The notes under the pieces: model-generated
The model's database searches: none
Told to the model about the DNA's origin: nothing
Seen by the model: only the letters and a program-made list of their open reading frames with translations
Part shown: in pieces, positions 10,450 through 20,946 of the stretch
How the letters are laid out: each line of letters begins with the position of its first letter
How positions within the stretch are numbered: the first letter of the stretch is position 1
Program-made: the position numbers and the translations under genes
Source of the DNA: Didymodactylos carnosus
Lineage: Eukaryota > Rotifera > Eurotatoria > Philodinida > Philodinidae
DNA: 22,951 nucleotides
Direction: 5' to 3'
Assembly (NCBI GenBank): GCA_905250885.1
Contig: CAJNOQ010002712.1
Location: forward strand, 1-22,951

Positions 10450-12900
10450 ATGGCAAAAGGACCACATCATAAAAATAATCAATCACCACGACCAATTCAA
10501 CATGTGAGATTGTATGATGATGCTACACTAAGTAATAGATATGAATTAATGGATAAATTAGGTGAAGGTAGCTTTGGAACAGTTTTTAGAGTAAAAAATA
10601 AGGAAAATAATTTATTTTATGCAATGAAAACAATCGGGAAAAAAGTATGAGTAACTGAATTCATCATCTACATAGACATTTGTAATAGTAATTATATTTC
10701 ATTTAGCCTGGTAATAAATCAAAAGCAACTAGTCTTGATAATGAAGTCAAATTATTGAAAGAAGTAGATCATCCAAATCTGATACATCTTGAAGAAGTAT
10801 TAGAATCAGCTCAAGTAAGTTAAATAGTTAATATAGAGTAAAATTATGTTTGATTGTATTATATTGTAGACACTGTATTTAATCGTTGAATTGTGTGAAG
10901 GAGGTGAACTGGGTGTGTTTGTGAAGAAAAATGGTGCATTACCTGAAGAAACAGTAAAAAAAATCATGTCAAAACTCGTTCATGCACTTTATTATTTACA
11001 TAAAATGGGTAAGATTAAAGTAGATAGAAATCCAACAACAACAAAAAAAAAAAGAATATTTATTAGAACGTTGATATTGATACCTTATAATTTTAATTTA
11101 ATAAATGTTTTATTCTAAAATTGTATAGATATTGTTCATCGTGATTTAAAATTAGAAAATATTCTATTGAAGAATCCTGTTGAAACAAAAATGGATGACT
11201 TTGATATTAAAGTTGGTATAGATAAATTCAAAATATATCATAAAAATTGACAATTGTATTTTCTAGGTAACAGATTTTGGTTTAAGTTCTAAAAAGAGTA
11301 TTACAGGAACGGATACACTCTTCAATGAATATTGTGGAACACCATTGTGAGTAGTTATTTATTGAATTTAAAAAAAAAAAGAGAAATTAATTTGTTTATT
11401 TTTTAGATATATGGCTCCGGAAATACTCGAAAACAAAAACTATAGTGCTCTCTGTGATGTATGGGCACTTGGGGTTATTATGTATTATTTGTAGGTATAA
11501 CAACAGGTTACAATAAAAAATTTTACATGATAATTTGTTATTTTTTAGAGTATCGGGACGTCATCCTTATCAGGCGAGTGATGAAAAAAGATTACTTGAA
11601 GTTATTAAACAATATAAACCAAAATATGATGGACCATTTCATGATTTATCAGATGAGGGTATATAAATGATAAAACAAATTTTTCTATATTTGTCATTTT
11701 TTATTATTGATTTAGGTTTAGAATTTTTGAAAGGAATGCTTGTTTATGATACTGTACATAGAAAAACAATGGGAGAATTAACTGTACATCCTTGGCTGAC
11801 CGTATGTATATTTAATTGTCTTATCGTAATGTCTTGAGAACAAACAAATTATGTATTTTTAGGGACGTTCTGGTGGTCGTCCAAATAAAGACATTATTAC
11901 ATTAATGAAAGAATTTCAAGAAGAAAATGAACGTAAACAACGTACGACTGCAGAGAATCAAGATTCATCAAATTCTCAACCATCTGATACGAGTACAAAT
12001 CATTCTTTACCATTACTTGGTAATAATGAATCATCAATAATTTATGAAATACCCGATACTATTGTTGTTAATACAGTTGTACCAACCATTTCAAGTTTAA
12101 TACCATCAAATACACGAAATCCATTAGTCACACAATCATCTCAACAAATTCATCAAATTACTGACAAAACAAAATTATATGTTCGAACAAATAAAATAAT
12201 TGAAAATATCAAAGTAAGATCAGTTGTTATCTGACTATTCTAAACTAATACAGTGTATATATTTATATATATATAATTTTTAGGGTGCAAGTCGACGAAC
12301 AAATCCATCAACTGATACAAGCAATGTTTTACCGATGAATTCAAAAAGTAGATCAAATAATATGGTAAGAGAGTATTATTGGTAGTTATTCATTTTAAGT
12401 TCGAAAATGGTAGTGTATATAAAAGGTACAAGATGATCGGCTATAGGCTCTAGAGTGAGAGACTAAAGTATAAATATTAAATAAAAATTGATAAACTATG
12501 GTATTTTTCTATTTAGACAATAGAACAATCTGCTGATTATCCACCCTCACGTCGTACCACGGCTCCCGTTATCAAAATTCGTACCGATTTTAATCGTTCT
12601 CATTCTCAAGCCGATTTACTCTCACATAAACAACGAATAACTAATGCTTCATCAGCCAATTCTATACCACACTCATTATCTTCACAAAATGGTGTCAAAC
12701 ACGTCCACTCTTCAACATTGAGTCATAATAACAATAACTCATCATTACCTTCTATATCGAACAATCATCGTCATCATAATAATACAATCTCAAAAATTAT
12801 TTCTTGTACCGTTCCATCCTATGATCATCATCAACGAAACGAAACAAAAACAAACGGTCTACTCGACAAACGAAATAACCAGAGAGACAATGATAATTGA
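10450..12900 (+). CDS. STK33: STK33-like serine/threonine kinase (CAMK group)
   Basis: Eleven exons: 10450-10644, 10707-10814, 10870-11008, 11129-11211, 11267-11346, 11407-11490, 11549-11658, 11716-11801, 11863-12213, 12284-12364 and 12517-12900. All introns are GT...AG and short, phases agree, and the protein is 566 residues (human STK33 is about 514). The kinase domain spans about 31-294 and is complete: glycine loop GEGSFGTV (38-45), VAIK-type lysine K60, HRD at 151-153 in HRDLKLEN, DFG at 178-180, APE at 205-207 and DVW in lobe C. IKVTDFGL, the YCGTPLYMAPE loop and the WLTG...RP...LMKEF segment just after the domain all resemble STK33. The tail (about 320-566) is S/T/N/H-rich and probably disordered. 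The first ATG in frame before the kinase domain was taken as the start. Exon 6 uses a GTAGGT donor; without splicing there the frame stops. An STK33-like kinase is clear; strict orthology is inferred. Confidence 0.86.
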
Positions 12901-13640
12901 TGCCTATGATACAAAGATGCGCTTCCGTTTTTTTTCAGTCATTGATAATATTAATTGCATAAAAAGATTTGCATTTCAAAAAAGATAATCAGGCATATTG
13001 TAAATATGAGACGTGTTGTTTTTAGCTTTTATCAGTGTGATAAAAAAAAAATGAACTCATATTTTTCTAATTTACTGTTTAAAACTGTTTTAGACATTTC
13101 TTCATTCTTCATTTTCTCCTGCGGTGTAGCTAATTGTACATATTTATCCCAGAGTATATTACAAAATTTTAGAAAATCTCTTCCGACATTTCTGATAAAG
13201 TAAAATTGAATAAATAATCTAAAAGATACTGAATTTTTCTTATATCTTCATTTTCTCTCTCTTTCTGTCTCAACGATACACAGCCAAAATGATAAATTAA
13301 CTGTTTTTTTTTATACATATATAGTAAGAGTAACTAATAAAATGATGTTGTTTTAATTTTCTCTAATTTTAGCAGTTCGTTTTTTATTGCTTTCGAATAT
13401 ATGATAAAAAATACATTTATTTCATGGTTGTTGATAATAAAAAAGCTAATATTTTTTTGGTATTTAAAAAAGAAAACACACTGTAAACGTTATCATAGAT
13501 AATTCCTTTAATATTGCTGCATAAAATATCGTATCCATCAGAAAGTAGTAATTGGGTGTTTAATTACAGACGATGTTCATTTTAGCTCTTCTAAGAATCA
13601 GTCCATACAATTATCGTTTAACATTTCTACGTATATCTAG
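12901..13640. other. 3' flank of the STK33-like gene
   Basis: AT-rich. AATAAA occurs at 13209-13214 and again near 13436, either of which could serve as the poly(A) signal of the STK33-like gene. The open frame at 12955-13203 has no recognisable content. Confidence 0.4.
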
Positions 13641-14243
13641 CGAGGAAACCAATCCAAGTGATACCTTCCGATTTCGTTCGTTCATACATCGATCGATAGA
13701 TGGTATCGAGCTAGTAAAAGGCTTAAAAGGATTTCCCCCCATGACTCTTGAAGACCCGGTTTTCTGGAAAACCAGTTTTTCAAAAACTCTAAAAAATAAT
13801 CAAAACGTTTCTTAATGAGGTATAACTGTAGCCCCCAAATTTCTGATTAGAATGAGACGTCTCCCAGCTCTACACGACTTTTCTGTGCAAAATTATACAA
13901 TTTACAAGAAAAGCCCTAAATTAATTTCTTCCTATTTCTGTAGCTTTGAGCTGACAATGAACATTTAGGACTTTTCTTGTAAATTGTATAATTTTGCAAA
14001 GAAAAGTCGTGTAGAGCTGGGAGACGTCTCATTCTAATCAGAAATTTGGGGGCTACAATTATACCTCATTAAGAAACGTTTTGATTATTTTTTAGAGTTT
14101 TTGAAAAACTGGTTTTCCAGAAAACCGGGTCTTCAAGAGTCATGGGGGAAAATCCTTTTAAGCCTTTTACTAGCTCGATACCCTCTATCGATCGATGTAT
14201 GAACGAACGAAATCGGAAGGTATTAGTTGGATAGGTTTCCCCG
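13641..14243. repeat. Large palindromic foldback element, 281-bp arms
   Basis: Bases 13641-13921 pair with the reverse complement of 13963-14243. I count roughly nine mismatches, about 97% identity, around a 41-bp loop (13922-13962). Each arm also holds small hairpins: GGTTTTCTGGAAAACC and AGTTTTTCAAAAACT. Because the arms are inverted, near-identical short open frames appear on the + strand (ending about 13815) and the - strand (ending about 14069). They share no known domain and follow from the symmetry, so I do not call them genes. It is probably a non-autonomous foldback-type transposon; no target duplication was recognised. Confidence 0.85.
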
Positions 14244-14377
14244 TTAAGTGGCATCGATGTTTATGAATCTATTAAAAAGTCTAAGTCGATTAGTTGATTT
14301 CAATCAGTAATTGAATATGCCGTCAATTCTGTGAATATACTTTTTCTAGAATATTTGTTTTGAATATTATAGTCGGA

Positions 14378-14563
14378 ATGAATATCCACTGTAGCTACCA
14401 CGGAATGTTTCCACGACGGCTCTTCCACTTTTATACGACCAGTCCGCATAGTGTGCATCCAGCCGCACATTTAGCAAATAAATCGGAATGTGCAATTCGG
14501 AAGGTGCAAGAATATTTTAAGACATGCCATTCAACAGAGCTCGAAAAACTGAACAAAGCCTAG
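14378..14563 (+). CDS. Unidentified short open frame, possible coding remnant
   Basis: A 61-codon frame from ATG 14378 to a TAG ending at 14563. A TATTATAG acceptor-like site lies just upstream at about 14372. Its base composition is less AT-rich than the flanks, and it contains a hydrophilic C-terminal part (ECAIRKVQEYFKTCH). I do not recognise a family. It could be an exon, a fragment carried by a repeat, or chance. It sits just outside the large palindrome. Confidence 0.2.
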   Translation: MNIHCSYHGMFPRRLFHFYTTSPHSVHPAAHLANKSECAIRKVQEYFKTCHSTELEKLNKA

Positions 14564-14910
14564 TAGTTGGTATTGCTTGAAAAAGTTTGCAATGCGACTT
14601 TAGGAGGTTTCAGAAAGATCTCTTTGCAAATTCTATTTTAAAGTTCATTTTTCTTGTCTCACTTAAGCGCACACAATAACATTTTGAAATAAACCATTCG
14701 ATTCAGGCTGGAAAGCTCAACAAACTAGCCACTTTTTAAAGTGCTCAACAAGGTCTTAGACGGATTTCTGTGGGTTTCACAGAAAACCCCTTTATAAGTT
14801 TCATTTTTTTACAACTTATTTGACCGTATAGGTTTTCAAGATCTTCCTGAAACGTCAAAGTACCATCGCAACAGATCTGGGTAACTACATGAAAGCTGAA
14901 TAGACCAGAG

Positions 14911-15056
14911 CTGGGTAAGTCAGAGATTTTACAAGTCACTAAAAAAATTGTCAAGTTAAGTCGAGGTGACCCCAAAAATATTTTGACCAAGTCCAGGCGA
15001 GTCAAGTCAGACTTGACTTGACTTGAACTTGAGGAATTTTGACTTGACTTACTCAG
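14911..15056. mobile_element. Small AAGTC-rich inverted-repeat element (MITE-like)
   Basis: The ends read CTGGGTAAGTCA (14911-14922) and, reverse complemented, CTGAGTAAGTCA (15045-15056), 11 of 12 identical. The interior is dense in AAGTC/GACTT words, with tandem ACTTG copies at about 15011-15026 and again near 15041-15050. There is no coding capacity. No target duplication was recognised, so the borders are provisional. The word content resembles the element at 20174-20446. Confidence 0.5.
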
Positions 15057-15294
15057 TTTGAACATAGACCAAAATCTAATGACTTATGACGACGAGGATA
15101 AACCCTCGTAGTACCTCGTATCATTTACAAACGGTCAAGAATCTTGCGTAGACTGATCAGGTAATCTGAATACTCTATAAAACAGTACATTTTAGTCGAG
15201 CTACCTCAAAATCCATTGTTGTCTATCTGTCAAAAATCGCCAGCCTTATCTTCATACATTTATCTGATAACGATTGAATCGTGATGAAGTATAG

Positions 15295-15400
15295 TCACAT
15301 CCTAATGAAATTGCCACACCTGGCCATATAGACAACGTATACTGTATAGGCAGAACGTAAGAGAATAGTACCAAGATGTGGCAATCTCACCAGGATATGA
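15295..15400. repeat. Short inverted-repeat element, 26-bp arms
   Basis: Bases 15295-15320 (starting TCACATCCTAATG) match the reverse complement of 15375-15400 (TCATATCCTGGTG...) at about 21 of 26 positions. Both arms contain ATTGCCACA. Weaker similarity continues about 10 bases outward. The spacer is 54 bp and non-coding. It may be an old MITE or a hairpin. Confidence 0.55.
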
Positions 15401-15929
15401 ATATGGCTTAAATAGCGGTGATCATAAAAATAACAACTTCAAAAATAAAATATTTCTAATATTAAATAAAATGTTAATGATGTTTGCCCAACAAAAGTCA
15501 CAGACTACAGTAATTTGTTGAACTTCTAAATTTTCATCTATTTTACTTTCTATTTTGTTAATCTGTCGACTGGCGTCCGCTTTGTCTACAATTTTCTATT
15601 TTGAATCATAATTCTCGACATTGAATTGTTGAATTATGGTCATTTTCTCAAATTTTAGTTCACATTCACTCTCGCTTTTTGTTCAGCACCTTAGGAATGT
15701 TGCAGCTGGACATTTAAAATCATGCTGAATTTAATGAGAAATTGTAGACATAGCGAACAGCTTTGAATCTATCTAATAAACAATGTAGACATTGAATTGA
15801 TCATCAATCAATCATTAGTGAACGGTTGCGATGACTCAAAAGGCCTTGAATCGTGCGTTCTATTAGCATAAAATTAAAAAAAGTTAAAATTAATTGAACT
15901 TACGAAAACTAATACGAATTCAATATATT

Positions 15930-16400
15930 ATTCAAACGGTTTGTCCATCTATCGGCACTAAAGCAGCTCGACGTACTGGAAGAACGGAGGCAAATCATGG
16001 AATGGCTAACATACATGTGCTCTTAAAATTATTGAATATTCAATTAAAGTTTGACCAGGAGTCATTTTCCATAAAAAAAAACTTAGTACATGTCCATTTA
16101 TTGTTTGTTAAAAAGATATTTATGAAAATATGCACTGAAATCATGGATGTATTCTTTATTCATCCTTTGGAAATGTATATATAGTCAATTTCAGCCAAAA
16201 TATGCACGACTGAAATGTAAATCTACAGATGCGTTGAATATTATTCGTTATTCATATTTCAACTCGAATCCAGATCCAAAACATTTTCTTTTATTATACA
16301 AAATAAAAAAGTTGAACAGTTTGTCAAGGAAAAAGATCTCGAAAGAGGTTTCTCGAGACCAGTTAAATTTTAGGCTTTTCGCGTGTCAAAGTAGCAGAAA
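15930..16400 (+). pseudogene. Degraded copy of a MAPKAPK-type kinase
   Basis: This is a nucleotide-level relic of the kinase gene at 16547-17704, on the opposite strand. TGTGCTCTTAAAATTATT (starting near 16016) is the same sequence that encodes the CALKII core (VAIK lysine region) in the intact gene. In that frame the relic reads CALKIIEYSIKV, stop, then HKKK..STCPFIV, stop, then IYENMH, stop, matching CALKIIKDSAK, HKKASECPYIV and IYENKH of the intact protein. Farther on, with frame shifts, CVEYY matches AVQYL, a DPKHFLLL stretch aligns with the KPENLLF catalytic-loop region, and NFRLFA near 16370 aligns with DFGFA. There are several stops and frame changes, so it is dead. The boundaries are approximate. 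The matched region corresponds to exon 1 of the intact gene only, so a retrocopy origin cannot be tested here. Confidence 0.72.
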
Positions 16401-16546
16401 GATATTTTTTTAACTTTTGAAACTTCGATATTATTCAACGAGCAATTATCGTCAAAATCAAAAAACATTTGAGCACAAAACATTGATTTTTGACAATATT
16501 TTCAGTTATAATTTTTCCTAGAAATTATTCTAATATTGAAAAATCA

Positions 16547-17704
16547 TCATGTGGCTGTGTTTTGACGTTTTTGCCTTCGTCTAAATAGCAAATTATTATC
16601 AAGTGAAATTTCTTGTACTTCACTTTCTACACTAAGCATTCGATTGTAAGCGTTTGTTTCACGAATGGCCGCGCCAACATCGGTCCATTGTTCTGATTGT
16701 TCGACTAATACAGCTGGTGTATTCAGTGATGTATTTGGAACTTTTTCAGCGAATTTTGATAACCATGTACTTTGTAATACCTCTTCAATAGTTGGTCTGC
16801 TTTCTGGTTCGACTGTGAGCATTGCTCGAATGAGATCTTTTGCCTCACGTGATACTGTATTCCAATCACTATCTGGAAATCTATATTCACCGGCACGAAT
16901 TTTTCTTTTCATTTCAGGACTCATGGGTCCATTTATGGGTGCATTATGCAGAGAATAAAATGGTGGATAACCACATAAAACGATGTAGGTAATCACACCT
17001 AATCCCCATATATCACAAGACTAGAAAGGACAAAAATGTGCTCTTATAAAGGAAAAAATCATCTACCAATAACGCACCTTATCATAGCTTTGTTTGGATA
17101 ATACTTCTGGTGCGACGTAATACGATGTATAACAGGGTGAATGTAGCGTTTTTACTGAATCTGAACATTCTTTAGCAAAACCAAAATCTGTCAGTTTCAA
17201 AGCAGCACCTTCGTCATTGGATGTAAACAATAAGTTTTCTGGTTTCAAATCACGGTGTGCTATGTTTAGTGAATGCAAATATTGTACAGCTTTACATATT
17301 GAATGTACGATACTAGCAGCTTGACGTTCAGTAAATGAGCCTTCAACACCTATCCGTTTTATTCGATTAAATAATTCTCCACCGGCCATATATTCCATAA
17401 CGATGAGTAAACATCGTTGTTTTGAATGTTTATTTTCGTAAATTTCAATTACATGAACAATGTATGGACATTCACTGGCTTTTTTATGTAAATTAACTTC
17501 TCGTCGAGCTTTAGCGGAATCTTTAATAATTTTAAGAGCACATTTTTGTCCTGTTTGACGATCAAAACAGGCATAAACGGGCCCATTAATACCGGCACCC
17601 AATTTTTCAGTTCTAACTTCATAATCATCTGTGATCGCATTTCGTTTTGTTTGAAATAAAAAATGTGGTAATTTATCGGGTTCTGAGACTGTATTCGATG
17701 CCAT
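16547..17704 (-). CDS. MAPKAPK2: MAPKAPK2/3-like p38-activated kinase
   Basis: Two exons, 17704-17078 and 17020-16547, separated by a 57-bp GT...AG intron, giving 366 residues. MAPKAPK2/3 are serine/threonine kinases switched on by p38 MAPK in stress signalling. The domain is complete: glycine loop GAGINGPV (36-43), K58 in CALKII, HRDLKPEN with D152, DFGFAKE at 173-179, CYTSYYVAPE at 191-200 and SCDIWGLGVI at the start of exon 2. The activation-loop p38 site is kept as Ser-Pro (S189-P190), as is the MSP site (S243-P244). The hinge Thr-Pro site before the autoinhibitory helix is changed to NTS (T306-S307), with a TP four residues later (T310-P311). The C-terminal basic run FRRRQKRQ matches the bipartite NLS/p38-docking KRRKK motif. 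The N-terminus lacks the proline-rich leader of vertebrate MK2. Whether it is closer to MK2 or MK3 cannot be settled by eye. Confidence 0.92.
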
Positions 17705-18318
17705 GTTTCACCTTTCAGGTAAGTAAAATTCAATATTCAAGACTGCATACCGTCACCTTATACGTCTAACATACTGAAAAAGAAATGGCACATGCTATTT
17801 TATCAAAAAGGAAAGGAAAAAATATTTTACATTATGTTAGAAAATGGTTTGTATGTACTGTCTTATGGATCTTTACATCGCACGTTCGTAGAAACGATAA
17901 AAGAATTACCATATTTAGAAATGCGATAGTACAATGATTACCCACTGAAGGGAGGCTAAAAAAGTATAAATCCTAGAAAAACGGGATAAAATTACAATTA
18001 GTATTGGATTTATCTCATAGCCACATCCTAGACGAAAACAAAATATTTAGTTGAAGATGTAAACTATGATTTATTCATTAATCTGCAAGACTGATAATAT
18101 TACCATTCTTTTCTGGAAAAAGTGCACTTTTTCTGCATGCACCAAACTCAATCCGATACAAATGTTAATTCATGGGCAATATCTATCATAGTTGCATCGA
18201 CCAAGGAACTGAGGATTGATTAAGCGATGCTTTTTCAGCACTTGGATAATTTTTTCTTATATTGCACCACTTTGTTTTCTTCTTTTCTCATTTCATATTT
18301 TTTTGCGTTACGCATCAA
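17705..18318. other. Upstream flank of the MAPKAPK-like gene
   Basis: About 600 bp of AT-rich DNA with no supported gene or repeat. It presumably contains the promoter of the minus-strand MAPKAPK-like gene; no element is recognisable by eye. Confidence 0.4.
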
Positions 18319-18881
18319 CAAGGCCGTAACCAGGCGGTAGACACACAGGGCATATGCCTACGCCTTGGGACTTCACTATAGTGAGTGTACATCTAATTAA
18401 TAATATTCGACAACAGAAATTTTTTCTGTGTTTGTCTGCAAGTGGTGTTATAGTCTTCTGCTTTAAACAATAAAGTGCTCAATAGTGGTGAAAGTATATA
18501 ACAACCAGAAAAATCCCTTTCTCTAGTTAACTTTATAAATTAACAATCAAACAAGCGGTTTAGACCATGATTCAATGAGAAGAAAAAGAGAAATACTGAT
18601 AGTTAGAGTGACTGTACATATTTAGTCATATTCACATGAAGATCATGTGTGACACACATTTAAACCACTTGTTTTTATATTTTAATTTATGAAGTTAAGT
18701 AAAGAAAATGATTTTTCAGGCAGAGTCTGTTCATGAACTTCCTTCGCTAGAGTCTTATTAATAATAAGGTAATAGCTTTCTGAATGAAAATCTCCCACAG
18801 GCAATTCGGACTAGTAAAGATGAAATTTTTTTCCAGATGCCCGCGCCATATCAAAATTCTGGTTACGGCCATGCGCATCAG
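18311..18881. mobile_element. hAT-like non-autonomous element with 8-bp target duplication
   Basis: A 555-bp element (18319-18873). Its left end CAAGGCCGTAACCAG matches the reverse complement of the right end (CATGGCCGTAACCAG) at 14 of 15 bases. It is flanked by CGCATCAA (18311-18318) and CGCATCAG (18874-18881), a 7/8-identical direct repeat. An 8-bp duplication with termini starting CA is characteristic of the hAT superfamily. A subterminal inverted pair is visible: ACAAGCGGTTT near 18552 and AAACCACTTGT near 18662. No transposase ORF is present. Confidence 0.7.
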
Positions 18882-20173
18882 CCAGGTAAACCTACCGTAC
18901 ACTACCTTGTTCCCTTGACTTTAGTCTAGAGTCTTATAAAATGTCTATGTAGGTTCAACCAGGACATTCATAAATTTTGTCCACAAATCTCAGCGATTGT
19001 CACGTTTTTGGATAGAAACTTTTGGATGCATTGGTTTGACCGTCTATATGTCTGTGCACAAAATACGGAAAATGGCTGTGAAATATTCTATGGACAAGTC
19101 AATCATAAGGGAGGAAAATATAAAGTTCTTTTTAACCACAAGAAACAAGATATTTAAAGAGATGACCTGAAATACTCACTCATGAAGAGAGAAAAAAAGC
19201 TAAGCAAACTTTTTCTGTAGTCAGGAACATAGATGTCGTCATAAATCCATCAGTTTTAATAACAAAAAAGTCGTCTACGAATAACATAATTTACAGAATA
19301 TAGATAGTCTATCATAGCGAATCGATTCGAAATACTTCCAGTTCCCTTGAGATTTTCAGAGAGTGTCCAGAAAACTTTTTAGATTTATATAATTGCTGCA
19401 CAGAACAAAGACACAACGTAACAAGAACATTTTTGACGTACGATATATATTTCGAAAATTTTTGTTGATTTTCATTTTTTTGGCGAAAACCTCAGTAATT
19501 ATTCGACAGGAAAATTCAGAAGAAATTGAAGTGAGATATCCTATACCGTTATAACAGTAAGTACACCATTCCATTCAATTTTTGATGCTGATTTCGAATA
19601 TGGTAGTTTTGTTGCATATAAGGTGAGTTCTGATTCGAAAAATTGCAGATTAAGGGCAGAATTTTGATTTTTTTGGTCCTATTAGACAGAAAGTATGCCA
19701 GACACAATTTATTTTTCTTCAACTACATACCATTTTGTAGGTCTCTTCAAGATGCATCTCATAGTATATGACACAAAGTGAATAACAGTTTTGTCTTCAT
19801 GAAACCGTTAAATTATAGTTGACGTGTGTTACTCTCATCATATCAGTATAATCCATATAGAAGAACAACACTGTAATAATTTTTCATAGTGTGATATACC
19901 AAACAACAGATCTCTTCAATACCTATCATTCTATACGTAAAACGTTTTTGAAAATCAACAAAACCTAACTTCTTAAGAAAGCGTCCTCTCTCCTATATAA
20001 CTAATAATATCAGTTACATCACAGATATTAAAAAACAATGACATAATAATAATGGAGAGAAGCATTTGAGAAAAATTGAGAAGGAACTGAAGAACTTAAG
20101 GTGTATTCATTAAAGATCAATACAGAAAATGTGAAAAATTGAACTAATTCCATGGGGGAGCGGGAGGAGGGGA
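18882..20173. other. Gene-free AT-rich stretch
   Basis: About 1.3 kb with no supported exon, RNA gene or clear inverted repeat. The minus-strand open frame at 19356-19574 has no recognisable content. A purine-rich, G-rich tract (GGGGGAGCGGGAGGAGGGGAG) lies at about 20154-20174, next to the element that follows. Confidence 0.45.
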
Positions 20174-20446
20174 GGGGAACCAGACTTAAGTCTAGTTATG
20201 GACTTTCAAAATCAGTCAAAGTTTACGTAAGCCCATGGATTGACTTTTATGGATCTGTGTAGACTTCTAACGACTTACATCGACTTAGATGGACTTGTCT
20301 GGCCTTTACAGACTTTATTGGACTTGAAAAGTCCATTGTACTATGTAATTTGAACTTTGGTAGACTTTCAAAGTTCATCTAGGTCCATCCATGTAAGTCC
20401 ATTAAAATCCATAAAAGTCGAAAAGTTCAAAGTCTGCTGTTTCCCC
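20174..20446. mobile_element. GACTT-rich imperfect palindromic element
   Basis: The left end GGGGAACCAGACTTAAG and the right end, reverse complemented (GGGGAAACAGCAGACTTTG), resemble each other. The interior is saturated with GACTT words in the left half and AAGTC words in the right half, so the whole can fold on itself. For example GACTTTTATGGAT near 20242 recurs inverted near 20409-20419, and GGACTTGAAAAGTCC forms a stem near 20321-20335. AGACTTAAGTCT (20182-20193) is a perfect 12-bp palindrome. There is no coding capacity, and the target duplication is not clear. Confidence 0.55.
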
Positions 20447-20946
20447 AATGACTAATTCGGTAATATTAACGATTATGTAACTTTTATCGATCAATAAATA
20501 TTGGCTCTGAGTATCAGATATTTCGTAAGATCTATCCTTCATTTTCCTTTATCCAAGAGAATAGCAATAACAAATAAATCGTTCTAAGATAGAAAATATC
20601 AAAAACTCGAAGAAGAATTTCTACACATTCTGAATCTCGTCAATTGCAAAGAGCATTGTGACAATTCTCACAGTTTCTGATTTTATTGTATTTTCAAAAA
20701 TGAATCAACCATAGAATAAATATTGAGACTTTTTTTTCTACAAAATTCTCATGTTGGAATTGATTACGTACTTCCGCGACAATTTTGAAGCGATTTTTAA
20801 GGAACATATCGAAATTTCTGTTTAACAATTTCCATTGGTGATCGTCCGAAAGCTTTTATAGTTCACTAACAATTTTTGAGTGTTTCATAATTGATTGAAA
20901 TTTCGGGAATGAAAGTTGCCGGTACGAATTACAGTCATAAAAGAAT
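20447..20946. other. 3' flank of the KY-like gene
   Basis: About 500 bp of AT-rich sequence without a supported gene. A minus-strand AATAAA lies near 20682, about 260 bases past the KY-like stop, and is a weak candidate poly(A) signal. Confidence 0.35.

Noticed and set aside
13573-14254. Two nearly identical short proteins on opposite strands
   Set aside because: They are the same arm sequence read on each strand of the large palindrome; no domain and no independent start or splice support.
14745-15065. 106-codon minus-strand frame
   Set aside because: It runs through ACTTG tandem repeats of a MITE-like element; its S/L/D-rich content comes from the repeats.
15894-16413. Two plus-strand open frames as real genes
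   Set aside because: One runs one base out of phase with the kinase-like frame of the pseudogene, and the same out-of-phase peptide appears as a shadow of the intact kinase at 17449-17733.
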